DNA from: Phoronis australis
Taxonomy: Eukaryota; Phoronida; Phoronidae
Direction of reading: 5' to 3'
NCBI GenBank assembly: GCA_002633005.1
Contig: NMRA01000863.1
Span: forward strand, 95,692-116,148
DNA: 20,457 bases
This document shows positions 1-9,348 of the stretch, piece by piece. Position numbers and translations under genes: made by a program. Under the pieces are notes generated by a model. It ran no database searches. It saw nothing but the letters and a program-made list of their open reading frames with translations, and was not told the origin of the DNA. Within the stretch, counting starts at the first letter, position 1, and the number at the start of each line of letters is the position of its first letter.

Positions 1-45
1 GAGAGGGAGAGGGAGAGAGAGAGAGAGTGTGTGTGTGTGTGTGTC
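1..45. repeat. GA/GT compound microsatellite
   Basis: The window opens with GGGAGA/GA units that pass directly into an alternating GT run. This is a simple compound microsatellite. It lies immediately upstream of the retrotransposon relic and is cut by the window edge, so its true length is unknown. Confidence 0.95.
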
Positions 46-62
46 TGCCTATTGTCTTTACC

Positions 63-248
63 GTTAGAAAATTTGCAAAATACGTGTATGGTGAAGAATT
101 TATCATTCAAACCATGGCCTACATAGAAAAGTTAGTCAATGGACGCATCATGAAGTGGACCTTGTATCTACAAAACTATCAAGTTAATGTTGAAGCTATT
201 ACAGGCTCGGAGACTGTTGGTAGTGATCAGTGCTGTAGTGGGGCGTAG
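63..248 (+). pseudogene. Ty3/gypsy retrotransposon RNase H relic
   Basis: The frame reads KFAKYVYGEEFIIQT, then LVNGRIMKWTLYLQNYQ, then a VEAI-GSETVGSD stretch. This follows the order of the RNase H domain of Ty3/gypsy (Metaviridae) polyproteins: the F-x-x-YVYG-x-x-F-x-x-x-T strand, the R-x-x-(K/R)W-x-L-x-LQ-x-Y helix, and the I-x-G-x-x-N-x-x-(A/S)D end. The usual Asp-His after the first strand's Thr is replaced by Met-Ala, so a catalytic-site region is lost. The frame stops at 246-248 where the family would continue to the linker and integrase. No LTR, integrase or protease is visible, and the 5' side is cut by the microsatellite and the window edge. It is a dead fragment, not a gene. The next 52 codons in the same frame (249-404) are open, but I do not recognise them. 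Confidence 0.7.
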
Positions 249-404
249 GCGCAGGTAGGCTCAGCCAACCACCTTTTGGCATTTGAACGTAGCGCCTACG
301 TACCGAAAGTTACGTTTAGTGCTCAAGGTGATACGATGGGCTTTGGTCGCCTACTTATCTCAAATTTTACCACTACATCACTGGTGCTGATTAACTTAAC
401 AGGT

Positions 405-520
405 TAGAGTATTGATTATACTTGGAAATTTGGTAATCAACTAGGTATTAATCATTATGTACATGTAAGTCTTCCTTATTGAGAAATTGTGAGAAGTACA
501 TGTATATATAGTACTAAAAG
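405..520. other. Short AT-rich spacer with two TACATGTA sites
   Basis: No coding signal is visible. The stretch holds TACATGTA octamers at 460-467 and 497-504. It may include the poorly conserved margin of the dispersed repeat that follows. Confidence 0.5.
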
Positions 521-760
521 TTATGACACTCTGAACTTCCGCGGGTGCTTCACTTCAGCCGTCCATATTAAGCACAAATCTCAACAGCGATTCAACAAAC
601 AATAGACAATTGTTCTTCCTGCTTATAGTATTTACATCGTCCTGCTCCAGGGAGTTCGCAAGAAATTCGCGATCAAAACACCAAAATCTTTGCAAAAGGC
701 CGATGCACCCATACTACTGTAGACGGGTCACGTGAGTAGCTTCAAAGTCAAATACGGAAT
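521..760 (+). repeat. Dispersed repeat family, copy 1
   Basis: This stretch aligns with the reverse complement of 19215-19429. Positions 539-568 match the reverse complement of 19375-19404 with a single mismatch over 30 nt. A second conserved block, around GTTCGCAAGAAATTCGC at 653-669, matches a similar block in copy 2 at the same relative place. Between the blocks the two copies differ by substitutions and small indels. The frame that is open in copy 2 is broken here by stops (TAA after the shared FSRPY-type block, then TAG), so this copy does not code in that frame. The family is unidentified. It is probably an old interspersed element, with true ends uncertain. Confidence 0.7.
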
Positions 761-799
761 TATCCCACGGGTAACCTTCCGTGATGAACCGGAAGTTGC

Positions 800-2374
800 T
801 GTTATCCTTCAGTAGCCCATCGCAACTGAGTAGCCAAACAGTGCAAGATTTACCGAATAATAGTACATTTTAACCACTAAGCGATAAAAAAACAAACTTT
901 TGATTTTTATATGTTCTAAACTAGCCCAATACTATCAAATCACAATATCATATCCTTTGGTCGCTATCTGGAGGACTATGGTAAAATACAGCCCATTGAA
1001 AATTATTTAAAATGTTCAGTTTTTGAAAAGCTAATACTCAAATACTTAAACCTCTATCTTTTAAGTTTAAAATGTCAAACATGTTTCTAAACCTTCAGGT
1101 CTGATATATCCACAGGCAAAAGCCAGTTATTCCTAACTTTTAAAATGTCTTAATAGTCTTCAGTGCAGTTGGCAGCTATTTATACTGAAAAAAGTGTCGA
1201 AAGAGCCATTTTTACAAGATCAGCACGAAAACGAGGCTTGTGCCAGAAGAAATTGAGTTTGAGCATATCTAGGGATAGCCCAAACCCCCATAAAGTTTTA
1301 GGAAAATCTGTGACGGTCGATAGGATATAGCTGTGGCATTCCTATGCATGTGGGCTTACCTACATGTAAATTTATCATTTCAGATCTGCTCCTAGTTATA
1401 TTGAACTAGTGGTTGATATACCACAAGATCTTGCGACGGTTTTACAATCATGACCGATAAATATCCATTGCGACGAGTGTTCCCAGGACTATATTTTGCA
1501 GAATATGGCAAACATAATCACGCGCGTGGTACGTGGAGTTCTGTATCTACTTCGCGACTGATTAATATCCTACTTTCTCAAGAACTACCATGCGCTGCAC
1601 AAGTCATGTTTGAGCAACTGGTCTCAGAATGCGGAATGGGTGAGGTAGCAGGGCCTGGATATTGACTTGTGACTCGAAGTTCCATCGGGTTCCTTAAGTA
1701 AACGTTTTGCAACTTGCCCACTAAACGGGCTGATAGGATCGATCTCAATCAGCAAAATTTGTTGTAAAGCAAATGCTCTTTTCACTCACCATCGACTCAC
1801 CAACGTTGAGTTATGTTGATTTATTGTTTTTGTTAAAGCGGTCTGCAAGCGCACCATCGATCCCTTTGGGTTGTGTTAACCGGGCTCATTTTTTTAATGA
1901 TCTTCAATTTGTTGTACCACGAACCTTTGTTTTATTCCTTGTCGATCAACGGATATAGATTATTGCAATTTGTATTCAGGCACTTGCACTTTCTGTTTCG
2001 TTTGAACTGAACATGGTTGAATAACTTTTCTTCAATGTGTTCTGAGAATTTCAGAAAAAATATAGACCCCCTGGTGTACATGGTTGTCGCGTTTTGTTTG
2101 GACACTTGCCATGTAATGGTTCATGTTTGCAAAACGTCTGTCATACAATGTGCAGATTTGTATTTGCAGTGAAAGAGGCTGCCCACCTAAAGCGAGTTTG
2201 TCACGTCCGAATAGTTTTAAAAAGATGACATGTTAAAAAGGAATTCACGTATTGTAAAAAAAACATTCGTCATTTGTATTTCACAGCGTTCCATGGGATT
2301 TTCTGAAAAAGACCGACCCAGAAATCATAAGCAATAGGAATCCGATTTAAGAGTTAACATGTTTGCACAGCTTA
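800..2374. other. Unassigned AT-rich stretch
   Basis: I see no recognisable gene, RNA or repeat array. Two short open frames exist on the plus strand. 1450-1665 is ATG-initiated, 71 codons, and begins MTDKYPLRRVF. 1773-1958 is 61 codons. Neither resembles a family I know, has a convincing splice context, or exceeds what chance gives in this composition. A TACATGTA octamer lies at 1361-1368. Confidence 0.6.
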
Positions 2375-2502
2375 CAAAAATGAGAAAAAGGGATAGAGAG
2401 AGTGTGGGGGAGGGAGACAGATGGGATGGGGTAAAAAAGAAAAAGAGATAGAAAAACAGAGAAAGGGGAGAGGGGAGAGACTGCGAGAAGACACAGAAAA
2501 AG
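2375..2502 (+). repeat. Polypurine tract
   Basis: About 128 nt on the plus strand are almost entirely A and G (GAGAAAAAGGG, GGGGGAGGGAG, GAAAGGGGAGAGGGGAGAG), interrupted by only scattered pyrimidines. It looks like a decayed (GA)n/(GGGA)n simple repeat. Long polypurine/polypyrimidine tracts can form triplex DNA, but nothing here shows that this one does. Confidence 0.8.
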
Positions 2503-3340
2503 TGTTTAAGGTCATTTTAAAACGGAAAATAAATTAACTTAAACTATAAAACAAAAGGTAACAGAGTTTGTTTTATGTCGTTTTGTTTTCTACAAGGCAT
2601 AGTGTGTACAAGGGCCATAAAGTACCCTCGAGTCTACCAATGGTCTCCTACAGAGACACTAGCGTAACCTGGCGTAGTAACATCAAGACCCGTTTACTGT
2701 TGGCCGAGGGTTTTTCTGTTGTGCAGCGTACTCCAGTGTCATCTATTGACGATTTCATTGCTCCCGCCACATAACACTATCCAGGTAGAGTCACAAGCAC
2801 TGATCCCTCTAGCAACGTAGTGAACATTTTAGACGACGTTACATTTGGGTGTTCCTTCCAAGAAGAGAAAAGTCACAGATTCACCGTTCTCAATACAGCA
2901 AGTTGCGAACTATTACTCGCTGAAAGGCTACGTGTTTTCTACGTCGAAGTTCTTCTAGATTACGTTTAATGATGTATTATATGCAATGAAAACACAACTG
3001 TAATCAAATGTAACGTTGTATTTTCACGTGAACATCCACTGATAATTGTGCGCCAACAAGTACATGTAGGAGGTGGGTACAAAAACAACACATACCTACA
3101 CCGTACAGTACGCACCAAAAGCATTCAGACGAAATGAGACAGATTTCCCCGTCACAACCGCTGAGCGAGAGCCGAATTCGTCGCCAGAGTAGTCCCCCTG
3201 ATGACCGAGAATGATGGGAATTAAGAAAGAAAGTGAGAAAGGTGTCTAAGCCGTTCCGTACTTGTAATTTTGCGCCGTAAGAGTTATTACCAGTTATTTT
3301 TGCTGTTAATTCTCATGACGGAAAACGATATTTTACTCTA
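2503..3340. other. Unassigned stretch before the telomere-like tract
   Basis: No gene is recognised. A 68-codon plus-strand open frame at 2568-2774 starts on a non-ATG codon and has no family resemblance. A TACATGTA octamer lies at 3061-3068. Confidence 0.55.
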
Positions 3341-3787
3341 GGCTTAAACCTAAACCTTAGGCTAACGCTAACCATAACCCTGAAGCTAACTCAACCCTGA
3401 CTCTAACATCAACCCTAATCTAAATTAAACCTAACCTGAACCCTAACCAACCCTAACCTTTACTCCAAACTTAATTCAAACGCTAACGCTAACCCTAACG
3501 CTAACTCTAACGCTAACCCTAACTCTAACGCTAACGCTAACCCTAACGCGGCTAAGCCTAATCCTAACGCTAACCCTAACCCTAACACTAACCCTAACGC
3601 TAATCCTAACCCTAACGTTAACCCTAACGCTGAGCCTAACCCTAACCTTTAACCAAAGCCCCTAACCCCTTACCCCTAACCCACTAAGCCTAATCCAATC
3701 CCTAACCCTAACCATAAGTCTTATCCTAATCCTATCCCTATCCTATCCTGACCCTAACTCTAACCCTAATCCCGACTGTAACCATAA
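3341..3787 (-). repeat. Degenerate interstitial telomere-like repeat
   Basis: The plus strand is built from CCCTAA units mixed with variants: CGCTAA, CTCTAA, CACTAA, CCTTAA and single-base slips. The best-preserved part is about 3480-3650. The minus strand therefore reads TTAGGG with TTAGCG and TTAGAG variants, the widespread animal telomere hexamer and its typical variants. Flanks on both sides are ordinary non-telomeric sequence, so this is an interstitial tract and not a chromosome end. The edges grade into A/C-rich sequence with lost periodicity, which suggests age. Confidence 0.9.
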
Positions 3788-3905
3788 GCATCGCGAAGTC
3801 TTGCATGGCCTTGCACCTATGGAACGCACACCAGAAAGCCAGATACTATAGAACATTAAAACGGTGGAAGAAGAATGAGTTCATAACTTACTATTAAATA
3901 ATTAA

Positions 3906-3927
3906 TCAAAGGCACCCGTGCCTTTGA
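3906..3927. repeat. 22-nt palindrome (10-bp arms, 2-nt centre)
   Basis: The arm TCAAAGGCAC is followed by CC and then by its exact reverse complement GTGCCTTTGA. It can form a tight hairpin. It lies about 120 bp beyond the telomere-like tract, with no coding context on either side. Confidence 0.8.
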
Positions 3928-4005
3928 GTGGAGCCAGACAATTATAGTTCCTGAAAATTTAGTCTTGATCCACACTTGTACATGTAAGCCATATTTGGTG
4001 GCACT

Positions 4006-4251
4006 TTAAAGTAGATTCATCAGCTTTGGTTTCCATGTAACTGTGACCTCATTGTGAATCACAAATGTACCCTGGTTCTGGTTGTAGATGTCCCTTTCTT
4101 CTATATGGCGGCTTACTGTCCCAGCATTGCGTCTTAGTGTTTTGACAAAGAGATTTATTGCGTTATCAGGTAGCCTAACATGAGTGGAGTCTGTAGGAAA
4201 ATTTGCTTTCTCTAGTGCTGAGCGTTCGCAAGGAAATTGTGGTCTAGGGCT
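4006..4251 (-). CDS. Possible hypothetical exon (unrecognised)
   Basis: On the minus strand an open frame of roughly 80 codons follows an AG at the end of CACATTTTAG, a plausible 3' splice site. It contains the stretches NAINLFVKTLRRNAG and TFVIHNEVTVTWKPK and ends in a TAA. The residue mix looks more protein-like than neighbouring open frames, with few long hydrophobic or low-complexity runs. I recognise no domain, and no upstream exon with a matching phase can be assigned. The opposite strand also has an overlapping open frame further up (4421-4750), which I treat as chance. This is a weak candidate only. Confidence 0.2.
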   Translation of the reverse strand, partial: SPRPQFPCERSALEKANFPTDSTHVRLPDNAINLFVKTLRRNAGTVSRHIEERDIYNQNQGTFVIHNEVTVTWKPKLMNLL

Positions 4252-5817
4252 AAAATGTGTCAATTTTTGCGTTTGAAACTTATTTCGAAGCTCGGGCTTC
4301 TTTTCTGTGGAACTGAAAAGATAAAATAGTTGACACAGAAATAGAGTTCCTGTGTATAGCTTTTGAGGTGAAATGACTCACAGATTAGCCAAAAGGCGAC
4401 AACATGAGTGCAGATGATGTGTGCACTGTCACGCAAAGCCCAGTGGAAAAATGGGGTGCAATCTGTACACGTTAGAACCTCGTGAAAACGCAAAATCACG
4501 CAAGATTTATCGAGAAATTGCTATGTATTACAAGCAAAGTACTGGTTATACTACATGTAGCTTCCTTCGGGAGAGTCGTGCATCAACAGCATCCAGCTTG
4601 GTTCCGTGCCTCCTAAAGACGATGCTAAACGGAAATCAACAAACGACATTTAATTGGCAATGGACTATTTCTCAACCCTCATCGATTGGTAGGGGATGTT
4701 TCCATGTTTCAAAAAATTTCCTTGATTCCATATGTAAAGGTCAGGTATAGGCTGATAACCATTCTGCATGTATTCTAAACTGACTTGGCTCCAAGTTACT
4801 AGTTCTTAGGCCTGATTCCATGTGTCCCTCTTTTTTGAAGTGTTGGCATTGATACTTGATGGAGGGTATCGCTTTTCGTTCAGAGTAACTGTCATTAAAA
4901 CGCCTCGAAGAACTGCGTAGTGTCGACGATTAAACACGCTACTCTGATTTTTTGCCTTAGAATATCACGCAAAATACGCAAGGAACCAACGAGAGTCTAT
5001 ACGCGCTGAACCAAGGTCCCGAGTGTTTGGCAGTTTTGGAGAAGTCGGTCTCCAAATGTCACCCAAGCGAACCCGGTTATCCGAAGACACCCTCAGATAA
5101 TAGATTTTGTCTACATGTTGGCGAGAACACATGTAGACTTGCGTAGGGATAGCGAATGTATTTACAGTACACCATAATAAAATAAATCCAAAAAATTCAA
5201 AAGATTTTCAATCAAAGGGACGTTATCGGTTCCACGGCTGAACACATAGTTTTTGGATGTTGTGCTGGACATGGCCTGGTTGACTTTTTGAAGTTATTAG
5301 CTTTGACAAGAGTTATAAAAGTTCAAACTCAAACTCATATTGCCAATTTGCGCCGTAGTTGTCTGAAGTGCCTTCGCCGAAGTAAAATCACCCAGTTGCG
5401 AAATAATGGTATCAATGACTTAACAAAATTCTGTTTGATATCGATGATGAAATCTCTGTTACATTTTTTTTCAAATTATCATTGCATTTCCGTTCTACTG
5501 TAGGCAACGCTCGTTCATGAAAGTCATTTAGTTTCACGCGGTGGAGCAAATTAGTTAAAAGGACTGAATTCCCAATAACAACGTGCTGGGGAACAGTGTC
5601 ATGTGAATATGATTAACCTTTCACCTTTTCGTAGTGATTTTTCTTATAGACTGCCCTTTGAATTGTAGGAGATATCATTCCATAAACTTTTGCTGCCAAT
5701 AGTACAAGATGAGACGCTACGTCGTTGTCCCAAAATCACTGACACCTTTTTCAAAAACAGCTTCAAAAATAGTTTAATAGTGGATTTTTGTAGTTGGAAC
5801 CATTTTGTAAGGTTTTG
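4252..5817. other. Unassigned stretch
   Basis: Nothing with convincing coding character is seen. Short open frames on both strands (4421-4750, 5288-5503, and overlapping frames at 5644-5932) resemble no known family. A TACATGTA octamer lies at 4552-4559, and a 10-bp-stem hairpin is listed separately. Confidence 0.55.
5109..5138. repeat. Inverted repeat, 10-bp arms and 10-nt loop
   Basis: GTCTACATGT at 5109-5118 is exactly complementary to ACATGTAGAC at 5129-5138, with a 10-nt loop. No run of T follows, and no RNA gene is recognised around it. Confidence 0.7.
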
Positions 5818-5853
5818 TATGATGAGCCGTTGGGGGAAAGTGTTGCCGAAAAT
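5818..5853 (+). repeat. Left terminal inverted repeat of the 613-bp element
   Basis: This arm pairs with 6394-6430 and differs at roughly one position in four or five, mostly by transitions. Both arms keep the block GGGCCGTTG / GAGCCGTTG and the purine-rich block after it. Confidence 0.7.
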
Positions 5854-6075
5854 GTACAAGCTTAATTATGTACATTACGCCGTTATATACGCCGTTAATT
5901 ATATACGCCGTAAAATTACGAGCGTAACTTAATTCTTTACGGCGTAAAATTACGCTCGAAATTTAGTTTAAACTCTTAGTCAAATGACGTTCGGTTTTAC
6001 AACTCACAGTCGCGAGCGCTCATGGAAGATGTTATTTACTGACGGGTTAAATCTTTACACTACGAGCGTTGAATC

Positions 6076-6132
6076 ATGGCGGATCAAATCGCAGCTGCAA
6101 TGTCAGCGATTGTGCAAGAACGAGCTGCCTAG
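6076..6132 (+). pseudogene. Short ATG-initiated ORF relic inside the 613-bp element
   Basis: AATCATGG gives a good animal start context. Eighteen codons follow, reading MADQIAAAMSAIVQERAA, before a TAG. The next codons, CAA CAG TCG ACC GTG, continue in the same Gln/Ala-rich style, so the TAG may be a mutated CAG. The likeliest reading is the first exon of a parental transposon ORF, or of a captured host gene, kept in a deletion derivative. Its identity is not recognised. Confidence 0.35.
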
Positions 6133-6202
6133 CAACAGTCGACCGTGTATGTTAGCTTAACACTGACTGGTTTAAATTTGGAACGTTCTTAAGGTATTTT
6201 GC

Positions 6203-6412
6203 GACGTAATTTACGGCGGCATTTCCCCCATTTAATTTCCGGGCGTAATTTTACTGCAACACTTTCGCATTTTAATTTACGCTCGTAATTACGAGCGTAC
6301 TTTGAAGACGAAACTTTTCCCCATTTAATTTTTTAGCGTAATCGTACGGCGACACTGCTGCAATTTAATTTACGGCTCATAATTACGAACCTAATTTTAC
6401 AGCGACACTTCC
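6203..6412 (+). repeat. Subterminal tandem repeats of about 40-50 bp
   Basis: Diverged units follow the pattern TTACGGCGACACTTTCCCC, then ATTTAATTTACG, then CTCGTAAT. Successive copies start near 6209, 6250, 6295 and 6341. The inverted counterpart at the left end is at about 5830-5975. Subterminal repeats like these commonly serve as transposase-binding sites in TIR elements. That role is an inference here. Confidence 0.6.
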
Positions 6413-6430
6413 TCTCAACGGCCCACCATA
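6394..6430 (-). repeat. Right terminal inverted repeat of the 613-bp element
   Basis: The reverse complement of this arm reads TATGGTGGGCCGTTGAGAGG and then AAGTGTCGCTG, matching the left arm in order and spacing. The TA at 6429-6430 is the likely target-site dinucleotide. Confidence 0.7.
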
Positions 6431-8150
6431 GTTTTGAATCACCAACGAAAGTAAATCTTGGTATGAACTTCTGTTGGAAAAGGCAACCTTTCCGGAGTAC
6501 GAGTATGTGATGCGAACCTGTCGTGGCTAGCTCTTAAAGGCACGCTATCGTTTTTGCAGCCGTAAGACGCAGTTTGGAATTGGAAGCGAAGGACTTTTTA
6601 AAGGAAACAAATGACATGCGCTTTAGCGAACGATGCCATTTGTATCACGATTCTTTCTGGCTGGGAGGAATTTGATGATTTTCGATTCGATTCTTGTTTA
6701 TTAAATTAATTCAGTGGTTCACAAACGAAATTTGTTAACTTGCCACTTGTACCAGTTTTAGCAATGCAATAGTTAAAAAATGATAAAATTATAACTAATG
6801 AACTATCCTGAGCTGTTTATGTGTCCAATATCCCAATTTTCGTGATTGTAAGACACCCATACCAACGGCGAAATTGGAACTAAATATCAAATCGAAATGT
6901 GGTTCGGCGTGTCGATATCGAAATCGTTTGCTAGTGCATCGAGTTCGATTTTAATTTGATTAATCGTCGCACCTTTATCAAAAAGCAATGTCAGCATTAC
7001 ATGTAGTTTGAATAAGTCAATCGTTGCATGCGCCCCAGAATAGGTTTAGCTAAAGCGTTGAAAGCAAAGTTCCATGGCCCTTACAAATTAGAATTAACTC
7101 GCCTACCGACCGGAGCATGAATTGAGTCAATTTCAAACCAAACAAGCAATATTAAAGCTCAGATGTCATAAAGTCTTGACCCACCACCAGTTTCCGAACA
7201 CTTTCTTGCTATTTTCAGAAATTCTCTTATTGTCGAATCCCCGTCTTCGACTAGAGCGCAATGCAAAGCGGGTCGGGTGGTAATGGTACATTTGACATTG
7301 ACTGCACTTAGTCAAAGAGCTATGGTGAAAAAGTGACGTCTTGACAATTAATCCATAACGAGTTAGTTGATGAATATCAAATTCTGGTACCGATTTCACA
7401 AGGAATCAAATAGGTTTGGTGTCGTTTTAAACTCCATATTCTGAAGATTTGGCGGAAATCAGTGACTTATATTTCCAGTTGTTCATTGAAACTTCTTTAC
7501 CTGTCGAGGAATTCAAATATCTATTGAATGATTACAGAATCATGATGGTGAATTCTTGTACGCATCGAAGCCGGAGGCTGGCTCGAGGCAATACCACAAA
7601 AGAAAAAATAACTCTCTGGAGACGGTGTGAGAGAGCGGCGAAACATCTGGCTGAGTTGACGGCACTTTTTTAGGTACCCCTTAATGAGTTTGGTCATTCT
7701 TCCGTCTCAATTTGTGTCAACGTTAAAGGCTATGGGGGACAAAATTTGGTTGAGAGGACCAGTCATGCGGCAAACTACAGTGTATGTGACCTCCACACAA
7801 AGTATCCTTTGACAAACAGTGAGGAGGCAACACCAGGCGAAACATGACTTCAAACAACGTAAAACCAAATAGTCGCACAATACCTGTATTGAAGCTCAAA
7901 ATACACAGGAATACACTTCAAAATGTAAAGCTCTGCAAATACTCCAGGGCACATAAATTAGAATAATGATTCCCCCAACCGGTGCTTGTAGTAGAGTCCC
8001 AAGTGAACTCTCAGTTTTCTGGTGAGGGGGCGCAACACATAAGGCGTCGCCATCAGGAGAGTCTCTTTTCGTCGTTTGTTCGTGACGGAAACTTATTCTT
8101 ACGATTTTTCTTTTGTTTCAGATACCCTTGATCGTCATCAGTGTATTCTT
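6431..8150. other. Unassigned stretch
   Basis: No recognisable gene is seen. Positions 7449-7673 on the plus strand hold a 74-codon open frame ending in RRCERAAKHLAELTALF. It starts at a TTG and matches no family I know. A minus-strand frame at 7166-7399 is likewise unremarkable. A TACATGTA octamer lies at 6998-7005. Confidence 0.55.
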
Positions 8151-8153
8151 TTC

Positions 8154-9348
8154 TCACGCTGGCGCTTTCATTATTGACAGAAGTGCAGTGGCCAACGCGG
8201 TAACCTCACGTCCCTCGTTGCCACAAGAAGCATCAACAATGTCGCCGCGGATTACATTGATAACGTCAGTTACAAAACCGTTGTTGTCGTCTGTGCCACG
8301 ACATTCCTGCACTCTATTTGTAAAAGAACTTTCAGGTTCAGTTTCAACATTTATATCGTGCCCTGTGTCACCATTTCCCATTTGTATCGTGCCCTGTGTC
8401 ACCATTTCCAAACAGAGTATCATGTCCCGGATCACCATTTCCATAAGGAGCATACAGAGTATCAAGGTCAAGGTCACCATTTCCATGCAGAGTATCATAT
8501 CTTGGATCACCTTTTCCACACAGAATGTCATGCCCTGGATCACCATTGTCATACGCAGTATCATGCTCTAGATCATAATTTTCATACGCAGAATCGTGCT
8601 CAGGGTCATCATATTCATACGCAGAATCGTGCTCAGGGTCATCATATTCATACGCAGAATCGTGCTCAGGGTCATCATTTTCATACACAGAATCCTGCTC
8701 ATAATCACCGTTTTCATACATAACATCAAGGCCAGGATTACCATTTCCATACGGAGTATCATGACCTGGATCACGAATTCCATACGGAGTATCGTGACCT
8801 CGATTATTACTATTTTCATGCGGAGTATCATGCTTTAGGTCACCATTTCCATACGCAGTATCACGCTCAAGATCATCGTTTACATATGTAGTAACATGGT
8901 CAGGATAACCATTTCCATACGCATCATGCTCAGGGACACAATTTCCATGTGGGGTATAATATCCTGGATCACAGTTTTCACCTGAGGTACAATGATTTGA
9001 ATCACCACTTCAATATGGAGTATAATAGTAAGGATAACCATTTACATACGGGACACCATGCCCTGGATCACGATTTCCATACTGAGTATGATGCCTGATG
9101 TCAAGACCGTGACCATTGGTACTTTTCCAAGACCTGGACGTATACGCACCGTAGAGGTTGCCGGTGGTTGCCTACCGGCCAATAGTTATCGTGGGACCTA
9201 TTTTGTTGACGAAGTGGTGAAAAGCTTGTCCCGACATACCGTCTCGCGTGGCACGGTATCAACTTAACACTTTTGGCTGGTACGCGCATGTACAATTGCA
9301 GCTTTCTAAGATCTTTACTTGTCATGAGTTTAGAGTCTTCTATGAATT
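8154..9348 (-). pseudogene. Broken TLDc copy 2 running into an acidic 33-bp repeat array
   Basis: On the minus strand an AG at the end of ATTTTTCAG (9350-9349) opens an exon beginning FIEDSKL, homologous to the exon start of the upstream TLDc copy. It runs to LYMRVPAKSVKLI. A two-base loss then shifts frame, and the TLDc core follows: YRATRDGMSGQAFHHF, GPTITIGR, a TAG at 9174-9172, ATTGNLYGAYTSRSW and KSTNGHG. The same frame continues without a join into units of the type NGDPGHDTAYG. A TGA at 9012-9010 interrupts it; then 213 codons are open (9009-8371). A 31-nt unit near 8367-8400 again shifts frame, and the next frame gives an Asp/Glu-rich tail (INVETEPESSF, then CRGTDDNNGFVTDVINVIRG) ending at 8154. 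The second half of the TLDc domain is missing. The stops argue for a pseudogene. Undetected introns or assembly errors are possible alternatives. Confidence 0.65.
8367..9104 (-). repeat. 33-bp tandem repeat array (minisatellite), about 22 units
   Basis: Plus-strand units follow CATTTCCATACGCAGTATCA then TGCTCTGGATCAC. On the minus strand this gives an 11-residue peptide unit of the type G-D-P-E-H-D-T-A-Y-G-N. The most similar neighbours, at about 8577-8675, are near-identical and so the most recent duplicates. Outer units are more diverged. Most units are 33 nt. The exceptions I measured by eye are about 30, 36 and 42 nt, all multiples of three. One 31-nt unit at the distal end breaks the frame. 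Confidence 0.9.

Larger units (their letters stand above)
5818..6430. mobile_element. Non-autonomous DNA transposon (MITE-like), 613 bp
   Basis: The two ends form imperfect terminal inverted repeats. The left end starts TATGATGAGCCGTTGGGGGA. The reverse complement of the right end starts TATGGTGGGCCGTTGAGAGG. The match continues to about 36 nt, including GGAAGTGTCGC against GAAAGTGTTGC. Both ends sit at a TA step (TTTTG-TA on the left, TA-GTTTTG on the right), compatible with TA target-site duplication. Inside each end lie subterminal repeats built on TTACG(G/C)CGTAA and TTACGCTCGTAA, including a perfect 22-nt palindrome at 6278-6299. There is no room for a transposase, so mobility would have depended on another copy. 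A short ATG-initiated relic lies in the middle. Confidence 0.7.

Noticed and set aside
5644-5932. Overlapping open frames on both strands, about 70-80 codons
   Set aside because: They overlap one another and run into the TIR element; there is no family resemblance or splice context.
8113-8571. Plus-strand frame starting after a good acceptor-like TTTCTTTTGTTTCAG, with a hydrophobic signal-peptide-like start
   Set aside because: It begins at a TTG, and its second half is only the antisense of the 33-bp array. The opposite strand has the longer frame, a TLDc match and frame-keeping repeat lengths.
8358-8838. His-rich and Ile/Arg-rich open frames through the repeat array on both strands
   Set aside because: A 33-nt period keeps several frames open at once. 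These are alternative-frame readings of the same repeats.
8367-9104. CRISPR-like array of regular repeats
   Set aside because: Units are directly adjacent with no unique spacers, and the context is animal DNA. It is a minisatellite.
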